Made by a program: the position numbers and the translations under genes. Source: Hermatobates lingyangjiaoensis (lineage: Eukaryota > Arthropoda > Insecta > Hemiptera > Hermatobatidae). From it: a DNA stretch of 64,000 nucleotides. Where the stretch lies: contig JAPFBL010000527.1 in assembly GCA_026182355.1 (NCBI GenBank), positions 342,001-406,000 of the forward strand, written 5' to 3'. The notes under the pieces were generated by a model. The model ran no database searches. It saw nothing but the letters and a program-made list of their open reading frames with translations, and was not told the origin of the DNA. The first letter of the stretch is position 1, and every line of letters starts with the position of its first letter. Shown here piece by piece: positions 52,540 through 62,129 of this stretch.

Positions 52540-52910
52540 GTTAGTTCGTAGGATCGAATCTCTCAGTCTTAAGATCATGAATGCCGAGATTGCAGTTAAT
52601 TTTAATGATACCTGTTTAAAAGAGGATCTGCTACATATTTATACCAATATATATATAAATATAGAATTAAAAGAAACGGTCCAGCGGACTTTTATAAATA
52701 AAATAAATTCAAAACGAAGGAAACACACAGAAAGACACAGACACAACTCACATCGATATTTCGACCATCATCATCATCAGGAGGTGTCACCGCCCTTCCT
52801 GCGGGACTCTTCGCTATTCACACGTCCTGATGACGACGATGGTCGAAATATCGATGTCAGTTATGTCTGTGTCTTTCTGTGTGTTTCCTTCGTTTTGAAT
52901 TTATTTTATA
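52540..52910. mobile_element. PLE pieces: N-terminal end and GACGATGGTC inverted dimer
   Basis: 52540-52650 (plus): RIESLSLKIMNAEIAVNFND then CLKEDLLHIYTNIYI, the PLE N-terminal end at TA. 52668-52910: minus arm (long, GGTCCAGCGGAC) and plus arm (short). The minus core is 52759-52780 with GATGATGGTC; the plus core is perfect. Confidence 0.8.
52823..52856 (+). ncRNA. Hammerhead ribozyme (PLE), helix III palindrome ATAT
   Basis: CTGATGA (52827-52833), extra C, GAC-GATG-GTC, GAAA (52845-52848), ATAT, C, GATGTC. It is the best plus-strand copy of the GACGATGGTC family. Confidence 0.75.
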
Positions 52911-52964
52911 TATATATATATATATTATATATATATATATATATATTATATATAATATATATAT

Positions 52965-53141
52965 AAAGATTTCACATAAACACGTGAAACAACAATCAAT
53001 GATCAAACCACAATAAGGAATGGGAAAACAAGACTAAGATCTTTCAACCGTAACAAGCGGTCTTCGTCTGACGAAGACCGCTTATTACGGTTGAAAGATC
53101 TTAGTCTTGTTTTCCCATTTCTTATTGTGGTTTGATCATTT
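52965..53141. mobile_element. PLE K-family palindrome fused within the ribozyme
   Basis: The minus arm (long tail) and plus arm (short end) meet at CTTCGTC|TGACGAAG near 53069-53070. The 5' base of each ribozyme strand 1 is the junction, and nothing 5' of the ribozyme is retained. Confidence 0.8.
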
Positions 53142-53408
53142 ATATATATATATATAATAAAAAAAGATAAATCAGGATTCTTAAAAACTGATTCACTTTC
53201 CATATTGTTCTAGTAATGCAATTTGTAATAGTTCGTTCATTATCAAATATTCCTACTTTTGCCTTTGAAAAAGGTTTTGAATAAAATCAAAACGTCGGCA
53301 ATGAGGGTTTGATTGGAAGTGGAAGAAACTGACTGCATTCCGTAGTAGACTTATTGTCTGTCACTCTGTTGATTAGTAATCTATTTTAAAGGTGATGAGG
53401 TTACTTAC

Positions 53409-53483
53409 TTGAGTGAGAGGAAGCGAATCTCAAGTACAACAGCAATACGAAGTAAGGGCTGATCACCATCACCGCAGTGGCGC
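53409..53483 (-). CDS. Signal-peptide exon, probable first coding exon of the lipase gene
   Basis: On the minus strand an acceptor (TTTTGTTGCAG) is followed by 14 bases, then ATG (53469-53467) and about 20 codons reading MVISPYFVLLLYLRFASSHS. They have the hydrophobic core and small-residue end of a signal peptide. A donor, TCAA|GTAAGT, follows. The open codon base (A) fits the phase of the exon at 11.6 kb, giving S-GTPWA. It is a small unique island among PLE pieces. Assignment to the lipase gene is inferred from strand, phase and the secreted nature of lipases. A separate secreted-protein gene is possible. Confidence 0.5.
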
Positions 53484-53511
53484 CTGCAACAAAACATACC
53501 ACCTTATATTA

Positions 53512-53556
<45 letters not shown>

Positions 53557-53567
53557 GTATATATCTA

Positions 53568-53800
53568 ATGAAATGATCAAACCACAATAAGAAAATGAGA
53601 AAACAAGACTAAGATCTTTCAACCGCAACAAGCGGTCTTCGTCAGAGTCAAAAACCCAACTGAAACACTAGACGCAGAAAACATCTGGTGAGGAGTTGAG
53701 AAGAGTGGGAGGGAAGAGTGGTTGAAAGATCTTAGTCTTGTTGTCTTGTTTGGTCATTGATTGTTATTTCACGTGTTTATGTGCAATCATTTTACCTTAT
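53568..53800. mobile_element. PLE K-family unit, minus arm intact
   Basis: Minus hammerhead 53607-53649 (GACT, CTGACGA, A, GACCGCTTGTTGCGGTT, GAA, AGATCT, T, AGTC). The plus side (53720-53800) keeps only GGTTGAAAGATCTTAGTC and the long tail, with a deletion. Confidence 0.7.
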
Positions 53801-53824
53801 ATATATATATATCATGATGTCCTT

Positions 53825-53868
<44 letters not shown>

Positions 53869-53869
53869 T

Positions 53870-53990
53870 ATAATACCAGTAAGATTTAAAAGTGAGAAAG
53901 CTTGAAAGATGGACAATGAAATTTATTCATGACACAGTACAAAGGTCGTTCAACAAAACATATATAAAAGAAGGATTGCACCCTAAATTT

Positions 53991-54034
<44 letters not shown>

Positions 54035-54179
54035 ATTTCAAATAAACACGTGAAATAACAATCAATGATCAAACCACCATATGAAATGGGAAAAAGAGGA
54101 AGATCTTTCAACCTTAACCATCGGCCTTCGTTAGAGTCAAAAACCCTACTGAAACTTTCTGCATCTAGTATTTGATCAT

Positions 54180-54221
<42 letters not shown>

Positions 54222-54355
54222 TATATAAAATAAATTCAAAACGAAGGAAACACACAGAAAGACACAGACATAACTCACATCAATATTTCGACCATCGTCG
54301 TCATCAGGAGGTGTGAAGAGCGAAGAGTCCCGCAGGAAGGCAGGGCGGTGAAATG
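53870..54355. mobile_element. Three PLE end pieces
   Basis: 53870-53995 (plus): N-terminal end of the ACATGT family ending GGATTGCACCCTAAATTTAC at TA. 54032-54180: eroded K-family minus arm (long). 54230-54352: GACGATGGTC minus arm (short) with an intact core at 54286-54307. Confidence 0.65.
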
Positions 54356-54379
54356 TATATATACTCTTTCGTTTGAAAT

Positions 54380-54764
54380 ATGATTCGAAACGAGCAAATT
54401 AGTTCAATGTTTGGTTTCCAAACATTGGTTTGTACACAAATACAGTGCGTTTGGTTTCCCTCTCTTATCTCAATACGGTTCAAACCGAAAATTAGAGACT
54501 GTAAGTGTGTAGTTTTAATTTCTCTATGTTTCTTTTTCAACATTGAACTATATATATATATATAATACTTTAAATAAACTGTTACACATAGAAAGAAACG
54601 TAACAGAAATATCATTTTTCAATATTTTGACCGTTATGGTCAAATATATATATATATAGTTCACACAGGAAAGAGAAAAACAAATAAGAACACACACAAA
54701 AGACTAACAACGATATTTCGATATTCGTCGTCATCAGGCAAAAGTAATCCTTTAGTAGCTGAAG

Positions 54765-54768
<4 letters not shown>
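54380..54768. mobile_element. Three further PLE end pieces
   Basis: 54380-54550 (plus): GGTTCAACC-type core damaged (CTCAATACGGTTCAAACC, GAAAATTAGAG). 54563-54645 (minus): damaged GACCG core (TTTTGACCGTTATGGTC). 54660-54768 (minus): CTGATGA, C, GACGAATATC, GAAATATC with only two helix II pairs. Confidence 0.55.
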
Positions 54769-54811
<43 letters not shown>

Positions 54812-54816
<5 letters not shown>

Positions 54817-55021
54817 GATTTCACATAAACACGTGAAACAACAATCAATGATAAAACCACAATAAGAAATGGGAAAACAAGACTAAGATCTTTCAACCGT
54901 AACAAGCGGTCTTCTTCAGAGTCAAAAACCCAACTGCTAGTTTTTGACTCTGACGAAGACCGCTTGTTTCGGTCGAAAGATCTTAGTCTTGTTTTCCCAT
55001 TTCTTATTGTGGTTTTATCAT

Positions 55022-55022
<1 letters not shown>
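54812..55022. mobile_element. PLE K-family inverted dimer
   Basis: The minus arm is long (hairpin tail) and the plus arm is short (ATCATTGATATA). The minus core (54881-54923) is CTGAAGA, A, GACCG...CGGTT. The plus core (54946-54988) is CTGACGA, A, GACCG-CTTGTTT-CGGTC, where the closing G-U pair becomes G-C. A K-family tail scrap follows at 55055-55093. Confidence 0.82.
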
Positions 55023-55061
<39 letters not shown>

Positions 55062-55126
55062 ATTTCACATAAACACGTGAAATAACAATCAATCCAACTC
55101 CAACTCATACTTGGATTCATCTAGAC

Positions 55127-55548
55127 CAGGGGTGCTCAATACGTCGATCGCGAGGCCAATAGTGGTAGATCGCATACAACTTGTACGTAGTTGTGTGTGT
55201 GTGTGTGTTGTGTGTGTGTGTGTGTGTGTGTTTGATCCTCCTGTAAAGCCTCTGTCTTTGAGCACAATGAAAAGCTACAAAAAACAGCTGTATTATAATT
55301 TTATTTTATTATTATTATTTAATTATTTTTAATTATTATTATTATTATTATACATTTTCAATGTATTGTTATTATTATTATCATATGGTAATTACAAAAA
55401 TATGTTGAGAGCTTATTTTGTTGCAATATTGGCTCATGCAGTAATGCGAGGTAAGAAAAAAGTAGAATACGCTTTTATGGGTCGATAGATCATTTGACTT
55501 GGTCATTTTATAAGTAGCTCTCACACTGAAAAAGTGTGAGCAACCCTG
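55127..55548. mobile_element. hAT-type MITE with perfect 8-bp target duplication
   Basis: Ends CAGGGGTGCTCA and the complement of TGTGAGCAACCCTG, flanked by ATCTAGAC on both sides (55119-55126; 55549-55556). 422 bp with no transposase. Contains a (GT)n tract (55193-55231) and an A/T-rich TTATTATTATT core. Confidence 0.88.
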
Positions 55549-55559
55549 ATCTAGACCTT

Positions 55560-56690
55560 CAAAAACTCTATTCCTATTTTCGAAAAAAGATTCTCTCCCC
55601 CCCCCCCCCCCCCCACCTTACAAACCTCCAACACTAGCTGTTCATTAACCTTCAAAATTCAGAAAGACCTCCAAATATCTATTTTCATGGAGTTACTATC
55701 AAGAATCTAATTTTTAAAATTGATGTTATTAGTCTCAGACTTTCATCTTATTACAGTACTGATATAGATATGCACAGTCATCATCCAAAAAAAATAAAAG
55801 TCAAAAATTGTACTAAACAGAAAAAAAAGTATAATACAAAATCGCAAAAAAAAAATTGTCAACTTAAATTAACTGGTAAGGCAAATAAATATAATAAACT
55901 TTCAAATCACTTCAAAAACGGCTAATTTTAAAAAAATTATAATAAAATTATATTTCAATTTGCAAATATTATAGTTGAAAAATCCGTTGAAATAACATTA
56001 TTTCATGTATGAAACATAAAAACGATTATGACCTTAAAAACTGATATTTTAGATTATTTATTATTTCAATTTTTTTTCTATTTTCACCTCCTCAAAATGC
56101 CACCCCCTTGCTCTTGCTAACCACCCCACCCGCCCTTGTTACGCCACGGGTTTAAAGTTTGTTATATGTATTAAACACGTTTTTTCCTCCTAGAAAAGAT
56201 GAATCAAATATCAGATATTCATTTCATTTGATCCCCTCAAAATCCAAAAATTTTTTTAATGTTTTTTCATAGCTGATATATTAGTAACTCCAATTTCACC
56301 CAATCTTTACCAAATATTTAATCCCCTGAGTCGTATTCACTACCGGTATAGGCAAACATGAAGCAAGCCTTATTACGTTACCACTAGTACCACTACCACA
56401 CCACAAAATGTAATAACACATCCAGTGTTGCCCAACAATCTTGAAATCACTAACAAGTTAATATATTTTCTCTTTTATTTCTTGCTTAACTAAATTCTTA
56501 CATTAGATTCAATATAATTCAAACAAACGTGTTTTTGAATTCATTAAGTAACTTCCCTCACTAACAGTTCATATCGTAATGACTTCATAATTTTTAATGT
56601 GTTCAAATTTTCAGAGTCTTTTTTGGAACAAATTTACATTTTATTATTATTTATGCGTAATCTTATATAAAAATTATATTTGGAAGTATT
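55560..56690. other. AT-rich DNA with poly(C) and one repeat end
   Basis: A C run at 55597-55614, and the inverted GGCGTAACAAGGGCGGGTGG repeat end at 56095-56155. No gene recognised. Confidence 0.5.
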
Positions 56691-56694
56691 TTAG

Positions 56695-57465
56695 TACAGT
56701 AGAACCTCGTAGTACAAGTGCAAACTGTACGAGCTATTCGCTTAACGAGCAGCCATAATAATAATTCTTGTCTCATTCGACGAGTAAAAATTCGTGACGA
56801 GTATACCAACATAACAACAAAATTTTTAAATGATGGTACATAATGCGTGAAATTAAAAAACTCCGTGTACTTTCTGATCATATTTGTGATAGTTCATAAT
56901 TCGGACGTTCAATGATCGTAGATTGAACTACGTTCAAAGACGTATTCGAGCTACCGTCTTTCTCACGCCTTGATGGTTTCGGTTTTAATTGCACTAGATT
57001 CATATTTCAACATTGAAACATTAATATTTCAGTTTCTACAATATCTTTTAGTTTTTATAATTCCAACTTTTCTGTTTAAAAATAAACATAAAATTAGTAT
57101 TGTATGGATGCTACGTATTATTTATTTACGTATTAATTTCAAATCGAAAAATTACTTCATAATATGAGTAATTTGCAATACGATCTCGGTCTGAGAACGA
57201 ATTAAACTCACAATGACAGGCTTTACTATATATTATTAATCATAAATATTCAAGTGAAATTTATTCCCAGTACTCTACAATATACAATAAAGAAATAACA
57301 AAACGTGTATGCTAGATTAAGAAAAAAATTATGATCATTGAACGTCCGAATTATGAACTATCACAGATATGATCAAAAAATACGGTGAGTTTTTTAATTT
57401 CACGCATTATGTACCATAATTTAAAAATTTTGTTGTTGTTGTGTTGGTATACTCGTCACGATCAT
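56695..57465. mobile_element. Foldback element near a CAGTAGAACCTCG terminus
   Basis: Inverted arms 56793-56920 and 57331-57460 (from CGTGACGAGTATACCAAC to TTCGGACGTTCAATGATC) are about 95% alike and enclose about 410 bp. TACAGTAGAACCTCGTAG at 56695 looks like a Tc1/pogo-type end, but a matching right end was not found. Confidence 0.6.
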
Positions 57466-57867
57466 ATGTTCTCAGTTTTGACTGAATAGAATGCGTTATT
57501 TTTATGTTAAAGGTTAGACGACATTTAATTATATAATGATCTGGTTTCTGTGTCATCTGTTGCTAATTGGATAATTATATAATTGCTTACTCGACACTGT
57601 ACTGACCAAACATTTATAATTAGGCGTAACTAATTTGTTACATGTTGACTCATCTATATTAATTGATAGCTAAAAATCAATGTCATCGCCTAATTGTGCC
57701 GATGGTCAATTAAATAATTAGATCTATACCTGATAAATGACAACCTTATTCAGCTATTATTTAAATAGGTTAATTAGAGATCATTAGTAAGGGAAAACAA
57801 CCTGCAGACAGATGCAGCCTTGTTACAAAACAATTATTATCATGTACTTGTTTTCTATTACTAACTA

Positions 57868-58070
57868 CTGGGGTCCATGGTTCAATACCCACTCTGGTAC
57901 TCAATTTATTCACACAGGAGGTGAATAAACCTGAGCACTTTGTCCCTTAGGGAGACGTTAATAGTCGTTCTCTTAGCCTGTATGATGTCAGATACTCGTT
58001 TAACGATCCCATCTCTGAACTACCTTGAGTTAGGCAAAATTTAGAACTCTCAATAAAGAATTAACAGGTA
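57868..58070 (+). mobile_element. SINE copy 9
   Basis: GGTTCAATACCCACTCTGG, GGAGGTGAATAAACCTGA, GCCTGTATGATGTCAGATAC and CTTGAGTTAGGCAAAATTTA match the SINE body and 3' region. The head is missing. Confidence 0.75.
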
Positions 58071-58514
58071 ATGTGGGTCGCCTGTTACCAAAAGGGTGCC
58101 ACAAAATAAATGAGACATACTTTCCACCCCTAGAACAACACCAAAACGGTGAAGGCCTTATATGTATGGGCGTGAATACACACAAACAATAACTTAGACC
58201 AGATTACATATCACCAGATTACCAGATAACCTGATAACATATATATGAAAATACTTGAGTATAGAATGAAAAACATATCATCTATGTTGTACTTATATTT
58301 AAACATTTAACATGTTTATAATATTTGTTGTGTACACCAATAAATATACTTGTATTTGCAGAGGAAAGCAAAAATCTTCGCTTTCAAATTATTCTGGGTA
58401 TAATTCGCAATAGATAATGCAAACACTCAGTATTTTATAATTATACAAACACACAAAAATATATTATATATAATTTAATATTAAAAAAAAATAAAATTAA
58501 ATTAATAACTTTTT

Positions 58515-58755
58515 AAAAAATTACACAAAGCACGACACAGAAAAGAGAATAAAAGAAACTTACAGAATTCAAATAAACTTATATATTAATATATATATAT
58601 ATTATTATATTCATGATAAACGAAAAACGGTCCGGCAGGACAAATAACAATTAAAATAAGCAGTGACACATAAACAAAAAAACAACAAAGACTCACTTTT
58701 CAATATTTCGACCGTAATGGCGGTCGTTGAGGACGACCGCCATTACTACAATATA
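58515..58755 (-). mobile_element. PLE ends: truncated GAACAACAGTTC arm and GACCG arm
   Basis: 58515-58560 stops at ACAGAATTCAAATAAAC. 58600-58755 has the long tail GGTCCGGCAGGAC, core TTTCGACCGTAATGGCGGTCG (58706-58726), then an inverted TTGAGGACGACCGCCATTAC: another dimer centred at the ribozyme strand 1. Confidence 0.7.
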
Positions 58756-58764
58756 TATATAAAA

Positions 58765-60420
58765 TTTATTAAATTAAAAAGAAAGGTTTTTCTGTTAAAC
58801 ATTGCTTAGTGACCATTTAAGTTAGTTTACTTTTAAGACCTAGGACCCCATATTTTTGGGGCCCATCAGATGGAAATAAAGCAATTTAGTTTTTTATTTT
58901 TAAATAAATTCATAACATATTAAAAATTATTTTAATTTTTTTTTTTTTTCCAAAAAATTTTTTATTTAAATTTTTTATTTATTTTTTTTAAATTTCCGTT
59001 TTTTAAATTTTAAATTTATAATTTTTAAAAAAAAATTTTAAATTGTTTTTCTTTTTTCCCAACATAAATAAACCCTTTTTTGAAAGGTGTGTCTTTATTA
59101 ATTTTACCTTCATTCCGTTTTTACTGGGAAGTTCTTTCAATTTGTTTCTAAAATAATTATTTTTTAAACCTTTAAATTTAATTTTAATTTTTTTGGTACC
59201 CTTGCCCTTTGGAAATTTAAATTTAAAATAATATTTGAAATCGAAAAGAAGAAAGGGCTGGGCTTAAACCTGACTCCTTTAATTATGTTTGTTTTTATGT
59301 AATGCTACCCAACCGGCCAATCAAACAAAAGAAAAAATTATAAAAATTTAAAGGGTTCTTTTTAAAAATTGGGTTAAAAACAAAAAAAAACCTCAAACTT
59401 TTGTATAATTTTTAAAGCAAGGGGTAATAACCCAAAAAATTTAAAAACCAAAATTGGTAAATTGAAATTTAATTTATTAAAATAAATTTAATTAAAATTT
59501 TTTATTTTACCTTTGAAACATTCAACACAGGTTCGTTCAATTTGTTTCTTTTTTTTTCCTTTAAGAATTATTTAATTATAAATACTAACCAAAACCCCTA
59601 AAGAAATAATTAAATAATATTTCAAATCGGGCGAGAAAGCCCCGGGCTTCCGATCCTTATATTTTTAAATTTGTAATCAACAACAAAGCCAATTAAAAAA
59701 AGTAAAGTTTTTAATAATTCTCTCTTTTTGGTTTTGGGTTTAAAAACAAACCAAAAACAAATGTTTTTTTTAAATGGATTTGCGGGGTTGGGAAATGGCC
59801 CACGGGAAATCCGGGCCCCGTAGGTCAAAATTTAATTTGAAAATTTGGATTAATTTAAACCGGAATCCACCCAAAGAACAATTTCTTTGTTTTTTTTGGG
59901 TAAAATTAATTTAAATGGTTAAATAATTAAAAAAAATAAAACCCAAGGGTTGAAACTAATCTGTTCCGAAAGGAATTGGAGACTTTCATTAAATTTTTTA
60001 CCCAACAATGATAAAAAAAATAATAACTGATTTTTGGTTTAATTAGAATTTTGTTTTTTTTTGTTCCGGTTAAATGGCCCACCATTTTAAACAATTCCCG
60101 CTGAAAATTTGAAACCCTGGATTGGGTTTAAGGTCCACCCAAAGGGCTTTCTTTTAAATTTTTTAATAAAGGCCCCCCTTAAAATTTTAAAATTTTAAAC
60201 AACCCCTTTCCATATTTGGAAATTTTTTAAGGGAGAATTTATTGATTTTTACCCTTAAAATGATTAAAAAACCCAACATTTAAATAATAATTGGAAATAC
60301 AATTAGAATTTTTTTGTTTTATTTTGTTACAAGGGTAAACTAAAAATTTAAAATATTAAAAGTAAACTTTGGACCCCAGTTGTTTGGGGTTTTAAAATGG
60401 TCTAGCATAATAGCTAAGAT
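58765..60420. other. Homopolymer-rich stretch of doubtful sequence quality
   Basis: Unusual density of runs such as TTTTTTTT, AAAATTTT and doubled CC/GG, unlike the flanks, over 1.6 kb. It begins in recognisable Helitron leader (CATTGCTTAG at 58797) and re-emerges into it near 60420. No ORF is credible. It may be poorly polished consensus or an old low-complexity array. Confidence 0.5.
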
Positions 60421-60700
60421 ATGAATTTATTGGAAATTCAACGTAGAAGCAAAGATAAGGGCCTTTAAGCTGTCTTTAGTAAGCTAAAGAGACATATTTA
60501 TTTTGGAAAATTCACACGTGTAGCAAGTAGGTATTGTTAGTTTATTTTATATTTCATTTGAATTTAAGCTGCCAGCAAGAGCATATTGACAAGGTGTTTC
60601 CCGGAGTTCAAGATCTACTATCTATTCAGAATAACTGGCTTTGAGTGTGAGAGATTCTCAAGCCTTACTAATGAACAGGAAGAAAAAATCAACAAACAAT
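60420..60700 (+). mobile_element. Helitron relic, plus strand
   Basis: GCAAGTAGGTATTGTTAGTT, AAGGTGTTTCCCGGAGTTCAAGATC and ACTATCTATTCAGAATAACTGGC match the derivatives at 33.2 and 35.3 kb. Confidence 0.6.
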
Positions 60701-60799
60701 GACATACCTTTCTTCAGACTGGGGGATTCGATTAAACAAACTAACGTCCTACTAATAAGATTTAACATGACAGTAGAATATATATATATATATATATAT

Positions 60800-61005
60800 A
60801 TTATTAAAGTAGACGGCAGCTTCCGCATTTACGACTTTTTTGCTCTTTTTTATTTTCTTAAATAGTTTTTTTTAAGTATTTCATGGAATTGTCCAGAAAA
60901 ATGGACAAGTTCCATAAATCACTCCTACCAGAAAACTGTAAGGAAACTAGAAAAACGAGCAAAAAAGTCGTAAATGCGAACTCCGTCAACTTTAATTAAA
61001 AATAT
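60800..61005. mobile_element. Small inverted-repeat unit between TA tracts
   Basis: Arms AAAGTAGACGGCAGCTTCCGC.. (60806-60845) and the complement near 60957-60997 (CGCATTTACGAC/GTCGTAAATGCG) enclose about 110 bp, with (TA)n on the left. It resembles the PLE dimers but has no ribozyme or known coding motif. Confidence 0.45.
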
Positions 61006-61051
61006 GTTTACAAGAGAATTTGCTGCCATATACATAATATATATATATATA

Positions 61052-61374
61052 TAATATTAAAAGAAACGGTCCAGCGGACTTTTTTTAATAAAATAAATTC
61101 AAAACGAAGGAAACACACAAAAAGACACAGACATAACTCACATCGATATTTCGACCATTGTCGTCACCAGGAGGTGTGAAGAGCGAAGAGTCACGCAGGA
61201 AGGCAGGGCGGTGAGTTGGTTGAGTTTACTTGTACAAAATTTTGAGGACAAACCAACAGACAGAAATTTTTCTAAGGGTGGATTCGGGTTTCTCTAATAT
61301 ATGAAACATAAAGATAACTTGAAATCAGTTAGTTCTAAGTAATGTAGAGGTACAATTTTTTTTATTTATATAGA
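61052..61374 (-). mobile_element. PLE GACGATGGTC arm fused to a Helitron 5' end
   Basis: 61052-61215: minus PLE arm (long end), core CTGGTGA, C, GACAATGGTC, GAAATATC. 61216-61374: Helitron leader in minus orientation ending with TC at 61374 preceded by A, as in the copies at 31326 and 33211. Confidence 0.65.
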
Positions 61375-61572
61375 TATACTGCTACAAAGCTATTGTTTAT
61401 TTTACTGAATTAAGAAAGTAACGCTCGAGTTACTAATTGCATTTCTCTCGAGTGTGTAATAAACCAAGACGAAAAGCTGTCTTTTTATTATTATTATAGC
61501 ATAAATTATTATTCATTTGGGATGTTTGCGGAGAAAGTAAACTAAATAACCTTGAAATGCGTTTGTCTATAT

Positions 61573-61574
<2 letters not shown>

Positions 61575-61608
<34 letters not shown>
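61575..61608. repeat. (GA)n microsatellite
   Basis: AGAGAG x about 16. Flanking 61380-61760 has no gene seen. Confidence 0.9.
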
Positions 61609-61613
<5 letters not shown>

Positions 61614-61814
61614 TGTGATATGCAGAGAAAGTGCGTTCTGCAGCATCACTGGCAGTCTGGTACGTGACCAGGTATTTTCTTCCGCCTGCTGGACCTCCCT
61701 ACAGGCAGAATCCCACCAATAAACACTTTCTTCCAAACCTCCCCGACTCCTAACAACTCTCCATACAAATATATATATATTATATATATAAATATTATAT
61801 ATATATATTAATAT

Positions 61815-62050
61815 ATGGTGTTAAATTGAATTGCCTAATTAAACATACCTTTTTTTGAGCAGTTTTTCATATTTCCTTGCTAATTTTAAATCGTCTTGAT
61901 TTAGCTGGTGGATTATTTGAGCGAAACTCTGGTAAGCCATCTTAAATATGAAAATAAGAAAAAAGGAACAACATTATCTAGCCTCATAAAAGAGATCACT
62001 GTAAAAAAAAGGTATGTTTAATTAAGGCAATTCAGTTTAACACAATATGT
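61815..62050. mobile_element. PLE-like inverted unit with a short N-terminal peptide
   Basis: Arms 61820-61856 and 62005-62045 (GTTAAATTGAATTGCCTAATTAAACATACC and complement) lie between TA tracts. The minus strand between them reads MAYQSFAQIIHQLNQDDLKL then ARKYEKLL, possibly the start of an element ORF. The right side ends with GAAGGTCTGCTCCC...TTTATACTAATATA, the common PLE end. Confidence 0.45.
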
Positions 62051-62078
62051 TAAAAGAAGGTCTGCTCCCTATTTATAC

Positions 62079-62116
<38 letters not shown>

Positions 62117-62129
62117 AATATATATCATA

